Source: Lyophyllum atratum
Taxonomy: Eukaryota; Basidiomycota; Agaricomycetes; Agaricales; Lyophyllaceae
Direction: 5' to 3'
Assembly: GCA_014905825.1 (NCBI GenBank)
Contig: JACGCN010000029.1
Coordinates: 310,001 to 374,000, forward strand
Length of the DNA: 64,000 nt
Positions within the stretch are counted from its first letter, which is position 1; the number at the start of each line of letters is the position of its first letter. Below are positions 22,001 to 31,899 of the stretch, in pieces. A program made the translations under genes and the position numbers. Below the pieces are notes generated by a model. That model was not told where the DNA came from, ran no database searches, and worked only from the letters and a program-made list of their open reading frames with translations.

Positions 22001-22081
22001 GGCTGAGGGAGAAGATGGCTGGTTGGAGAGTGCATCGAATCGACGCTTCGACGGCGATTGGGTGTGAGATCCGGAACTCAT
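19015..22081 (-). CDS. Crypton-type tyrosine recombinase (Ndc10-like core plus GCR1_C-like domain)
   Basis: Seven exons join in frame into a protein of about 910 residues starting at 22081 (MSSGSHTQSPSKRRFDALSN). A central core carries the tyrosine-recombinase tetrad. The first Arg is in TAFRGDNIRRLLLSDVF (codon about 21077-21075). His and Arg are in KVTHAGRPFAAK (about 20530 and 20521). The nucleophile Tyr is in GAFRDCYDTTLP (about 20425). The C-terminal exon (19015-19785) has a GCR1_C-like DNA-binding segment, EWTLGMDGQLSVRDLNEGWD then RWRRD. This architecture is that of fungal Crypton DNA transposons and of Ndc10-related domesticated proteins. All exons are open and introns (about 50-60 nt) have GT...AG ends, so no disabling change is visible. 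Element ends and target duplications were not identified. It could be an active element, a recently dead one, or a domesticated gene. Confidence 0.85.
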
Positions 22082-22700
22082 GCTGGGTTGTGAATGAGAC
22101 AGGGAACGGAAGATTAGGGCCTGAAGACTCACCAAAGGCTACTTATGCAAGGCCACAGGGACTCATCAAGTCTCCTTGTGCGCGCTTGACGAACGGACAA
22201 TGACTCCAGAGCTGGCCACAGAGACAGTTGGCCAGTTTGCCGCTTGGAATCCTCGTTGCAAATGCTCGTGTTCGCGGTTTGGGTGCTGAATATGATCCTT
22301 GAAGCAGTCAAGTCCGGCTTGATTAGAGTGAATGTAGTTGTATTAGATGTGAGGCGTATTGTACACGAGAGATTGAGCAATGAGGAGGTAGTCGAGCGCA
22401 AGATGTTCGAGGAGAAGTCTAAATTAGCCGAGATTAGATAATGTAACCGGTTAGGGGCCAGATAGTGGCCATTTCGCCCGCTAACAGATATTACATTGGT
22501 TACGTGCCCAGGAGGGTCACCAGCGCCAACTGCGAGGTCACCAGCGCCATCGCGCAGTTGTACATATACTCTATCTATTACAATCTAATCAACATTGCCA
22601 CGCTGATAAGCGACTGCACCAGACCCTGTCAAGCTCACACCGCCGCCAGCGCCCTCTTCCTCCGAAACCATGGCCAGCTCACCATCGCCTGCTCACCAAG
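22082..22700. other. Upstream flank of the Crypton gene, no recognisable gene
   Basis: No supported coding frame. It holds an imperfect direct repeat, AGGGTCACCAGCGCCA and CGAGGTCACCAGCGCCAT, near 22510-22552. Confidence 0.4.
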
Positions 22701-22708
22701 GTTTACGA

Positions 22709-23221
22709 TGCATCTCTACCTATGTCACGCTCTGTCATAAACTCCACATTTGCTAATGAGGACGGCCAGGTCCTCTATAAAGTCGAGACACCCATGGCCG
22801 CAGGCACACGTGTCTCGACCATAAGCATAGTCGTGCCCGACGACGTTCTTCGAGGGGACGGCGAGCCGGACATGCACGATAGGCTCGCGCATCTCGCGGA
22901 AATTGAACACCATGTCCTCGGGTCGTCCGTGGCTTCTTCGGTCTATGAAATCAGAGGTGTGTTAGGCTCGGTGCGGTTTTGCACATGATGGGTCCTAGGC
23001 TGACTCTGGCGACGCCTTCATTTTCACAGCTTGTCACCAATGATAGCGAAGAAAAGACCGTCGCGAAGTCGCATCGCCGCAGTCTCGGGATACTTGGACC
23101 CGCCAGACCTGGTTGTCTCGATGTCCAACCGGAAGGAGAACACATAGTACAAGAGATCTTCATCACCTTCATTTCCGTCGAGAAGTACCGCAAGGAGAAG
23201 GAGCGGACGTCTAAGTACTAA
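22709..23221 (+). CDS. DUF6593-type protein, shortened in the middle
   Basis: The frame from the ATG at 22722 reads NSTFANEDGQVLYKVETP and MHDRLAHLAEIEHHVLGSS, typical of basidiomycete DUF6593 proteins. After an intron (donor GTGTTA near 22962, acceptor CACAG near 23029) it continues LVTNDSEEKTVAKSHRRSLG, ending EKYRKEKERTSKY and TAA at about 23219. Family members usually start MHLYL; here MHLYLCHALS lies two bases out of frame at 22709, so the start may be displaced by a small indel. The glycine/aromatic middle segment ('F.GPDG..YKW.L'), which normally lies between the two halves, is absent. It may be a degenerate copy. Function of the family is unknown. Confidence 0.6.
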
Positions 23222-23229
23222 TATAATGC

Positions 23230-24400
23230 ACCCACCTCGACTGGGGATCACCCTCTGTACTTGATCGATTCAGCTCAGAGATACGTTGCTCAAGAGATAC
23301 GTCGATATGGAAATCGAGGTGAGTAGGAAAGAGAATTGCATGTGCCCAGGCTCATTTAGCATGTTCCAGCTTCGCGAGTACGATAGAATGGGACGGTTGT
23401 ACGAGCGATTCATAGCGGTATTCATGCCCTTCACCATCTAGCCCGTACTCACTTCCCGTCCCTTTCGTAACATGACTCGACTAATGTGGCTGCCTTAAGT
23501 TGAATAGGCTGAACTGAAAGCACAACTCACGATTTCGACAGATCCGCATCGCGAAAGTGAATCAGCACCCTTACTTTTGTGACGCCGAATGGACACTTGG
23601 CGTATTCGTGAAATCCTTTGGTATATGGGTATCGGCTTGCAACACTAGCTCGAAGGAAGATTAATATGCATGGCCTTCAGGCACTTCCCGATGTCGATCT
23701 TCAAGGTTCAACGTGGAGCACCGTACAGTACTGTGAAGAGAGATATAGATGATCACCAATCTAAGACCCCGGACTGACTTCGATCCATGTGAAGATCTGC
23801 TCCCTGGCGCTTTTAACGTGGCTGGTTACGCCTACAGTGGCTCAAAAGCACAGTCAGTTGCGAATATCAGCATCTTTCATCATCTGATCAACTGAAATGT
23901 TTGTCTAGAGCGCAGTGATATACAGACTTCACCTTTTATTCTATTTCTAGCCCCAAAATACACCGCCATGCCAACTCCTTGATGATACAAAAATAGGATT
24001 GGTGTTGAACGGCGTGAGGATCCTGATCTGCCTGATAGTGATCTGCTCGTTGAGCTGTGATCGAAAAGGCAGTGACCAAAAAACATCTGTACTTAGATGC
24101 GGTGGTCATTGGCAGGATGATGAAGGATGAGCGCGCTTCTGTCAATTATGACGTCTCCCTCCTTCATTTCCGCTCTTTCCCCAGGTGACCACGCTCCGCT
24201 ATATGTTTTGGCATAAGTCTTCTCATAGGGTCATCACATTAGACCGCCACCACGACGCATTTTGGATCCTCCACATCTCTGTAAGTGAATTCGAGCTCAG
24301 GACATGGTGCGCGATCACTCAACCCCGCTTGTAGAGGCCTTACTGTGTTTGAAGGCTTTGGACTCGATAATCTGAAGTGGCCGACTGCACTTCATCTCGT
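23230..24400. other. No clearly supported gene
   Basis: Only short frames without domains. The right end may hold the first exons of the membrane protein that follows, but I could not build a convincing splice chain. Confidence 0.4.
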
Positions 24401-24411
24401 ACATGTGAACG

Positions 24412-25280
24412 TGTATGTCTTTCCAGACTACAAGCGCTGCCGAAGCGCCTCCGTTCACGACGGCGCGAAAGACGTCAGAATCACACCCGGTAACCACCCA
24501 TGTAGAAACTCCCACTCCAGAAGGATCGACGAACCCATCCACCTTTGTAACAACATTCTCAACGGCTACGCCTATCACTAATTTCTCGAAGGCAACGACG
24601 CCAGATACTCTCATACCTGGCATCTCGACTTCTCCTCCAGGGGAAACGGCTGGTCCTACGCCGTCTACCACATTGGTAGCTAGTCCGGGTCTGTCCTCCA
24701 TCTCCAGCTCACCCACGGACAACCTCCCCACCTCGACACTTCAAAGTCAACCTACGGTAACCCAACTGCCAGATAAGAAGATTCCCGTCGGAGAAATTGT
24801 AGGAGGGCTGGTGGGAGGCCTTGGCATCTTGGTGCTGTTGATTCTTGTCTTCGTTGTCTACTGGCGGAAACGACAACAAGGACGCAAAACTGGATCAACC
24901 CTCGTTCCTCTGATTTACGAACACGGCTACACACCGTGGCCTTCCAGTAAGGGCAGTGAGTGGCATTTATCCTTCCACTCGGTATTGGCACTTATCACAG
25001 TCACGCTCCTTTCGCTTTAGCGGGCGAGAAAGCGGCGGCTCAGAGGCAATACACCCAATTGAGCATCGAAATGGAGGATAGAGCTCGCTTCTCTGATTAT
25101 AGCTCCGCTACTTCCCCTGTAGTACGCGGTGCTGGATCATCTACGGCTCCTGAGAGCCCTGTGCAGCGGCAGGTGAAATATTTGAGTCAGCGAATCGTGG
25201 CATTGGAGGCCCAACAACGGGACCTTGAGGGTCAGCTTCATGATTCTCATTATGCCCCTCCAATTTACTCGCCTGTTTAA
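24412..25280 (+). CDS. Single-pass membrane protein with Ser/Thr-rich ectodomain (5' end unresolved)
   Basis: An exon entered from an acceptor TTTCCAG at about 24425 reads TTSAAEAPPFTTARKTSES and continues as about 110 Ser/Thr/Pro-rich residues, likely O-glycosylated. Then comes VGEIVGGLVGGLGILVLLIL plus VFVVYW, a clear transmembrane helix with a GxxxG-type start, followed by a basic stop-transfer RKRQQGRK. An intron at about 24950-25020 joins WPSS to TGEKAAAQRQYTQLSIEMED. The cytoplasmic tail has a short coiled coil (VKYLSQRIVALEAQQRDLEG) and ends at 25280 (YSPV). The layout matches a widespread agaricomycete family of unknown function with an N-terminal beta-rich domain and signal peptide; that part is not recognisable upstream, so the gene may be 5' decayed or have exons I could not place. 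Confidence 0.6.
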
Positions 25281-25299
25281 CACGGCAGCACCCTTCTCG

Positions 25300-25950
25300 T
25301 CCCCTTACCCACCATCGTCGCTTCTGTGTCAAGCAATATTCTGCCTTTTTAGCATAGTGACCCATAATTATGTCTTGATATTTTGGGAATTTTATGGGGT
25401 AGCATAAAGCCTGTGCCGGGAAGCAAGCCAAATAGATCATTCATAAGAAAGATAGGCGAGTCTATGGAGGCCTCTCCGAGACACAATTTGTTGATAACTG
25501 CCAATCATTCTGAGTCATGCAACCATTGTGTACTTTGTTCAACTGCCAACGCCCGCAGCCACTCAAAGTCAAGGGTCTGCTATGATATATTTGTAAAAAA
25601 AACTCCTCGCGGGAGCCGTCGTTGACTGACAAGCAGCTCGATCGGATGTGATCACGGCCGCCTCATCGCAACTTGATGTGCAGAGCAAGATATCTCATCA
25701 AAGTTGTTGCCCGTAGTTTTTTAACATCATAATGACTCGGAGAAGCCAAATCTAATTCCTCTTTTCCCCGTACTTTGACCATCCTTCTACTTGGAGGGGT
25801 AGACTAAGAGTAGACGCGACGCGTTGATCATGTGCAGGTCACGTGAGATTCAGAATTTCCAAGACCTGTCGGGAGAGGGGGTTGGGCATCGAAGTTTTGT
25901 TCTTGACTCTCGACCACCATCTACTCTTATCTCTTCGAATTCACCTTAGT
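25300..25950. other. Intergenic, no recognisable gene
   Basis: No supported coding frame on either strand. Confidence 0.5.
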
Positions 25951-25957
25951 TTGTACC

Positions 25958-26722
25958 ATGGAAATGGATATCACCGTCTCACCAACGAGCCGGAACACCA
26001 AAATCCGTCCTTTGTCTTCTGGTCAAGAGAGAAAATTGGTGGATTACCTCGACGAACAATTTCTGCAACTCACGCGTGGTTACAAAAAGCGGTTGGTTGA
26101 TTTCAAACTTCCCGATTTGCCTTGGTGATAAATGTTCACGGTGTATATAACCACTCCAATATCTCGACATCGCAGCTCAGAAATTACTACACACCTGCCT
26201 ACACTGCATGCATATCTCGCCGCATCCCGGCACATTTTGTCTCTGGTACTCCAGATCCCACCCATAGACCCCTCCACTTCTCTACGGACAGCGTACCTCC
26301 TCCACCTGACCAACGACACCTTGATTTCGATACCGGGATACGCGCCAAACTCTCAGACATTACCGGAAGCGCTCGATTGGCTCGATGACCTGGATCAAGC
26401 CTGGCTGGCCGTTCTACAAGCACAATTGTGGGACCCATCGACTCGCGCTGGCATCGACCTTTATATTGATGCAGCAGACGCGACCGCCGGGTTGAAGTCA
26501 TCGCCAGTAAGCCAGACAGAGCGCACGCGTCTACGGAGCTTGCTTATGGGCGCCTCTGCCGGTCTTGAGGAGTGGCTGGAGAATCGGAAGGAATGGGAGG
26601 AGGATGAAGATGTGGAGATCATGCTACAGAGGCTTGGGCTGCAGGCAGATTTCGATGACTTGTTTTCGAGGACCCTTGATCATCTTGGAAGCTTGGGCGG
26701 GGTAATGATAGCGCCAATTTAG
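25958..26722 (+). CDS. Conserved basidiomycete protein of unknown function
   Basis: Exon 1 (25958-26091) reads MEMDITVSPTSRNTKIRPLS and SGQERKLVDYLDEQFLQLTR. The intron at 26092-26175 (GTTGGT...CGCAG) joins KKR to SEITTHLPTLHAYLAASRHI in frame. Exon 2 ends at 26722 with GSLGGVMIAPI. The protein is about 225 residues, mostly helical, with an acidic segment (EWEEDEDVEIM). No motif of known catalysis is seen. The composition, clean splice and compact size support a real gene, and I believe similar proteins occur in related fungi, but no function can be given. Confidence 0.7.
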
Positions 26723-26976
26723 CAGGTACTGTCTCACTCTGGCTCTCAATATCAACAGTGTTTTCGACGTCGGCATGGTCATGTTGTGGCCACCAGACCC
26801 CTATTGCTGCTCGTTCCCCGAGTTTTACGGTTATCTCAATTGTACAGTTCACGTTCTGATATCCCTCGTGAGCCTCCCCGTCATCAATGCTGCGATGGCC
26901 GACGGGCTGGATATTCGCAAAGAAGGTGTAGCTTCGTACGTCTATAACTGTCGCATGATCTTTATAGCGCTGGAGC

Positions 26977-27144
26977 TCACTGGTTATTCAAGTCGACGGT
27001 TTCTGGTTTATCGACAACGTCCACATCTTCAACAGCGGCCTCTTGGCGTTGCGAGGAGGTGGAGGTAGTAGTCGTACTCGTGAAAGTGGAACGGCCGCGG
27101 AGATAGTGTGCGCCGGTACCTAGGACATCTTCTGAACATTTCAT
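26977..27144 (-). CDS. Possible small protein or terminal exon
   Basis: A 55-codon frame (ATG at 27144) reads MKCSEDVLGTGAHYLRGRST and then a Thr/Ser-rich stretch followed by an acidic tail (VEDVDVVDKPETVDLNNQ). Its composition is protein-like and unlike random translation, suggesting the last exon of a gene read leftwards. I could not find its upstream exons. Confidence 0.25.
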   Translation of the reverse strand: MKCSEDVLGTGAHYLRGRSTFTSTTTTSTSSQRQEAAVEDVDVVDKPETVDLNNQ

Positions 27145-27526
27145 CATTTCATGCAATCGATCCCCCGTCCTTCCTTCTTTCCACTTCCTCAGACCACTGA
27201 GGTAGCCTCTTATTACAAGGGCCTTCCTTGCAATCCATCGAGACTAATAGTAATAATTCGCTTTACCTCGATGGTACGACTACAAAACCACACCAGATCT
27301 TATCATCGTCGTCCAAGTTCTATCTCGCAGGCATCTATTGGCATATTACGAGCTACACGCGCAAAAATCAACTGGGACCAGGTTTACCAGACTGCTTCCT
27401 CAATCAAGGAGCAACCTTGTACCTCCAATAAGGACGAGTTCTCAGGTGGTTGCAACGTAATTTGTTAGAATTTGTTCCGTCATATTTGAGAATGGCACAA
27501 GCTGGGCACTTCGTGTCCGACACGGC

Positions 27527-27748
27527 ATGGCGCCCGTTGAGCCCACGCTCACAACGATGGATGTACCCAGTATACCCATCGCGACTGTGCATGCTTGGTC
27601 GGACAGCAAGGATGGAGATGGCGTTGCAACGCCCTATATCTTATCGACTGGATCGAGACAGGCCCGTTTGGCCAACTTGCGAGAGCGCCGCCTTAGACAT
27701 CCTGACGGTGCTCGAGATCCCATCCTTTGTAATTACTCTTCCATGTAA
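27527..27748 (+). CDS. Possible small hypothetical protein
   Basis: A 73-codon frame reads MAPVEPTLTTMDVPSIPIAT, with GDGVATPYILSTGSRQARLA and a basic NLRERRLRHP. Composition is plausible for a protein but there is no domain or other support. An overlapping frame (27492-27755) is equally open. Confidence 0.25.
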   Translation: MAPVEPTLTTMDVPSIPIATVHAWSDSKDGDGVATPYILSTGSRQARLANLRERRLRHPDGARDPILCNYSSM

Positions 27749-27895
27749 TTTGTAATACGAAGTAAGGTTCTATCATGGTCTATGTACTCTTTCATAGGAC
27801 TCGAGTCGCCTTCAAATCAAATGATAAGCGGTTACCGTCCATATCATTGATAAAGCGTCGTAAAGCGTAGATGGAGCAGAAAAAAGCCACCATTC

Positions 27896-29335
27896 TTACT
27901 GCATGCACTCTCCATCAATAACTTTGACCTCAGCAACATAGTCCCTGAGCTGATTTGCGATCGCAAGGGGTATATCGAACTGGAATTCGAGCAATGCAAG
28001 CGGGGTCGATGCCTGGCTTCGCCCGCGCGCAAGGACAACAATGTCATCCAATATCACTTCTTCGATTTCAAAGATCCTCGGCGGTTCGGTGTCCCCTTCA
28101 CCGAATGAGATGATTTTTAGGCATGGGCAGATAAGTGGTGCGCGGGCCCCTGTATCTTGATAGAATACTGAAGGTGGGGTTATTAGTAGCGTGGAGAGTA
28201 GTCTGGGATGAATCGCGTTGTATGCAACCCTGAGATTCTCGAGGCTACTAAGTTGCGTTAAGAGCTCAACCACTTCTTCTGGTGAAAGGATGTCGAAAAC
28301 GTCACGGCGGAGTTCCAAGGTACTAAAACGCGAGATGTCGAAGAATTTCTGTAGTTCGAGGAGAAAGGTCATTCGATATGAGAGGATTCCCGCTCGATGG
28401 TATATCATCTCTATCTTGTCCGGTATTTCTCCTGATTGAAGGGATAAGGTGTTTGTATTCTTCATCACAAGTGTACACGCTTCCGGGCTCGTCAAATCCT
28501 CTGTCAGCGGACAGAGCCCCCGAAAACAGAATTGAACGTAAGTCTCGGGTGGTAAAGAGATCAAGGGGAGCATGGAGCGGCTAAGCTCTAGCCCATCGAG
28601 GAAAAGTTCACGAAGAGAAGGAAGAGCGATAGCAGGTATGCGGGAAGAATTGTGTGTTGGGAGTATAAACATATTCCGCAACGATATATATTCCAGCTGT
28701 GGGGACAATCGGATCATGTCGTGGATGTCCTGCTGCGATGGACAGTGTCGCAGTGACAGGCCTCGGATGTCATATAACGACAGGAATGTCAAGTTGCCAG
28801 AGATTGCACTCCAGGGCACAGCGACACAATGGAGTCTTAGCATCCTCAACTTGAAGCGTACATCGGGTGGCACATGAATGAACGTCTGTTGTGCATCGAC
28901 ATTCATAAGGGACAAACTTGTCAAGCTCGTAAGGTCGGCTCCAAGCTGGCTGAATAACTTTTTACATTCGTCAACACGGCGGAGTGAGATGTCGATTGAT
29001 ACGATGCGCGATGCATACGTTGTGAGGTCGCGCCACGGGAGCCTTAGCCTGGGATTGCAAGGCTCAGTGATGATACTGAGGTCGCGGTTGCCTGAACGGA
29101 GCAGATATTCCTTCGCCATCTTGGGGTTCGCTAGGTCAATCCGCTGCCAGAGTGGAGGAAAGTTGACTGATATCATGCGCCAACGGCGACAGGTTTGAGA
29201 AAATGCCATTCGGTTGGGGCGTTCGCTTGGGCTACAAGGCGTAAGAGCGCATATTTCGAAGATATGCTCAAGGATTTCAGACGGGATTATTGAGATTATA
29301 GAGGCAGTCTCGTTCAAAGGAAGGGAACCTGACAT
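27896..29335 (-). CDS. F-box/LRR-like protein, copy 1
   Basis: The start is placed at 29335 (MSGSLPLNETASIISIIPSE) because the paralog at 39857 begins at the same residue and the 19 upstream codons are not conserved. An F-box lies at residues about 15-60 (IIPSEILEHIFEICALTP ... FSQTCRRWRMISVNFPPLW). Leucine-rich segments follow to about residue 400, for example LTSLTSLSLMNVD and LPSLRELFLDGLEL. Intronless, about 479 residues. F-box proteins usually recruit substrates to SCF ubiquitin ligases through Skp1; the target here is unknown. It is about 88% identical by eye to the copy at 39857-41305, and the duplication extends beyond the gene on both sides. Confidence 0.88.
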   Translation of the reverse strand: MSGSLPLNETASIISIIPSEILEHIFEICALTPCSPSERPNRMAFSQTCRRWRMISVNFPPLWQRIDLANPKMAKEYLLRSGNRDLSIITEPCNPRLRLPWRDLTTYASRIVSIDISLRRVDECKKLFSQLGADLTSLTSLSLMNVDAQQTFIHVPPDVRFKLRMLRLHCVAVPWSAISGNLTFLSLYDIRGLSLRHCPSQQDIHDMIRLSPQLEYISLRNMFILPTHNSSRIPAIALPSLRELFLDGLELSRSMLPLISLPPETYVQFCFRGLCPLTEDLTSPEACTLVMKNTNTLSLQSGEIPDKIEMIYHRAGILSYRMTFLLELQKFFDISRFSTLELRRDVFDILSPEEVVELLTQLSSLENLRVAYNAIHPRLLSTLLITPPSVFYQDTGARAPLICPCLKIISFGEGDTEPPRIFEIEEVILDDIVVLARGRSQASTPLALLEFQFDIPLAIANQLRDYVAEVKVIDGECMQ

Positions 29336-29645
29336 TGCAAGAAGGTGTGACGAGTATGTGAGTCCAATGGTGTGTCCAGCGTCGTTCAACAAGTAGGTGA
29401 TGGCGAAAGCGATAAAGAAGGGCTGACCTGGGCCTTCCTGTCAGACGTGGTATAGCAGGCCACCGCTAATAATGACCTTGATGCGGCAGTGCTAACTCGC
29501 CTTGGTGTCTGTCAATGCTGAGCTGTACAATGTGGTCGTCAACGTTGAGAAGAGTTGCTTGCTGTTGTTTGATCTTGACTTCAATTCGACACAGCCTGAA
29601 CCCGATCCTACCTGATCAGAATTTCCGTCTTTATTCTCAGCCGCC

Positions 29646-29936
29646 ATGGCGTTGAACTTGAACTACGATCTGAACACATACTTGGCTGTTACGCTATCTT
29701 CTGAATCGCTGTTTTCCGGCGAGCCCTCGCAGCTTGCGAGAGTTCATCCTGCCGTCGCACATGTCGGCCAGGTCGGCCAGCTGCAGGATATCCAGATCTT
29801 TAGCGTTCCAACAGCTGTTTGGGAGAGTGTTCGCGATGATGTGCTGGAGAAGTTGAGAGAAGGCGACGGAGTTGCGAGAGTTGATGTGCAAAAGGTGGAG
29901 GCCAGGACCAAGGGAGGTGGAGACGAGCTATAGACT
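29646..29936 (+). CDS. Small protein of unknown function
   Basis: A 95-codon single-exon frame reads MALNLNYDLNTYLAVTLSSE, then HPAVAHVGQVGQLQDIQIFS and VWESVRDDVLEKLREGDGVA, ending KGGGDEL with TAG. The composition is balanced, with an alternating hydrophobic pattern suggesting one or two strands and helices. The terminal residues GGGDEL resemble an ER-retention signal, but no signal peptide is present, so that is probably chance. No domain was recognised. Confidence 0.5.
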
Positions 29937-29939
29937 CTT

Positions 29940-31240
29940 GATAACGACAGGTCGACTAGAGAAGGTTCGTGCATACAAACTTGATTTTTCATCGCTTCTC
30001 TCCAGAAGGCTCTCAAAAATATGTAAATTAGAGCTGTAGAATACCCAGAACACCTTTGCAGGGGATCCTTCGATGCTGAGTCCAGCGTGGTCCAACGGAC
30101 CCATCTCCCCCGCTGGTCGGCATCGGAACCAACCAAAGTTTCCTAAGGGCTTTCTCTTCCTTGCGCTCCAGTACAAATGCACACTATATCCTATTTCCAA
30201 CCTACTGCTGGTTTGCGCCGAAATAGTGTGGGGCATACACAATCGAGACGAGAAATTCACTGTCACTAAACTCTGGCGTAACCTTTGAAACCTCTTCATC
30301 CACGGACGAGTTCACTTTGTGCGCAGATCTGCAATGCTCAGCGGCCTTATAATCCTATCAGATCTCTCTCGGAGTGGTCCTTTCTCACTGTCTAATATTG
30401 TGCGGAGGAGGGAGCGGAGGCATCCTGAGCGCGTCTCCGCACAACCAGCATAGCGGGATACGACCATACGCCCATCCAGGAAACCTCAAAAATATGCAGC
30501 CTTGACATTGTGGACTTTCTTCGTTTGCAAGATTTTGGTGGATCCTGCAGGCGCTTTCGGAAAGTTCATTAGTAGCGGTTTCCTCGTCGCAGATGGTCTC
30601 GCTCTTACAAACATCTGGAAGACGAAATGTCTTCGAGCATATTCGCCATGCGAACCTGCGCGGTTACAGTGTGCCACAATTCTAGTTACTCGCAGGACAC
30701 GATTGCTTTTCGATGTACCGAGATCCACTGCTTATGAACTTGAAGCCTCATGAAGCAACGGCCGATTCAAAGTTGGGGACCGCGAATATACCGCTTTCGC
30801 TATGAGAGCATCAACTCCCTTTCAGTTTTGTGTAGTATATTTCTGTGCTGCGTACGATGGCACACAGCAACGCCTGATCAGAACGAATACATCCACCTTT
30901 TCAATGGAGTCGATTTTGCTTCGGTCGCGAGGATGATGGACTGTCTGACATGGCTCGGGCCGCGTCTGTGACATGCAGCATCCGAGTCATGAAGAAGCGT
31001 CTATGATGGTCTAAATATGGAATGAGGCTGAACATGTGTCTTCAGACGAGGCAGTGAACACAGCAATACATCGATTGTGATACCCAGTGTACGCAGTACA
31101 GCTATTCACATCGATACAAATGTGCTACTCGAAATAGAAGCCCATCTTTTCTCTCTCTCGAATTTCTTTCTGTTAAACTTGTCTTGTCGAGTCTCGCGCG
31201 CCGGCGCGCTAGTGGCGGTCAACGGCGGTGGTCAGTCCCT
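29940..31240. other. Gene-poor stretch
   Basis: Only short frames; none with a domain, signal peptide or credible intron chain. Confidence 0.45.
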
Positions 31241-31250
31241 TGTCAAGCCA

Positions 31251-31898
31251 TCAGGGACCTGACTGGCGCCTGAGGGGTGGGGTGAGACCTTGTTCAAGGT
31301 CGGGCGGGCGGTGGAGTGGTGCTGACATGCGCCGGAAAGGAATGTACGTGCATTCTGGTCGCCGGATAACCGGCTCGAGCTCGAGACTAAAAGATTCGTC
31401 GTGAAGGTCGTGCCGGATTAATTCTGGGTCGAGAGTAGTGGTGGGAGGTGCTGAGGGAGGAGGGTTGGAAGGTGGTGTTGTGAAAGAAGTCGTAACGAAG
31501 ATGTAACTTGAAATGGAGGTGAGAATAATATTCTCGATGTTGAACTTGGTGTCCGAGCCTTGACTGAAGCTAGTAGCGATCCCTAACAGTATCGCGTGGA
31601 GGATGGAGCATCCCGCTTCGCGAACGAAGCCATAAATCGCTTTGCGGCCTGGCAAAGCTGGCTGTATCGCGTGACCTAGCCGCTGGGCAGCGTGGACGAG
31701 ACGCTGTCTGATGGATAAGTGGCGGGAATGCGCCGGTGGCGCGCGAGTAGAAAGAGTGGTGCCGTAGGCCGCGGTGGTGTTATTATGGAATGTGGGTGGG
31801 TGGTGAATATTGCCGATAAATGGATGTGAGGTTTTCTTGATAAGTATGACGGCGAGGATAAGAGCGATAAAACATTTCCCGTAGATATTCATGATCAT
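31251..31898 (-). CDS. Small membrane or secreted hypothetical protein
   Basis: An intronless 215-codon frame starting at 31898 (MIMNIYGKCFIALILAVILI). The hydrophobic N terminus (residues 9-20) could be a signal anchor. A second hydrophobic stretch lies near 97-112 (CSILHAILLGIATS). The C-terminal half is Pro/Thr-rich (TTPPSNPPPSAPPTTTLDPE) and basic, with RRP and RRQ near the end. No family was recognised. It may be a lineage-specific gene. Confidence 0.45.
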   Translation of the reverse strand: MIMNIYGKCFIALILAVILIKKTSHPFIGNIHHPPTFHNNTTAAYGTTLSTRAPPAHSRHLSIRQRLVHAAQRLGHAIQPALPGRKAIYGFVREAGCSILHAILLGIATSFSQGSDTKFNIENIILTSISSYIFVTTSFTTPPSNPPPSAPPTTTLDPELIRHDLHDESFSLELEPVIRRPECTYIPFRRMSAPLHRPPDLEQGLTPPLRRQSGP

Positions 31899-31899
31899 G

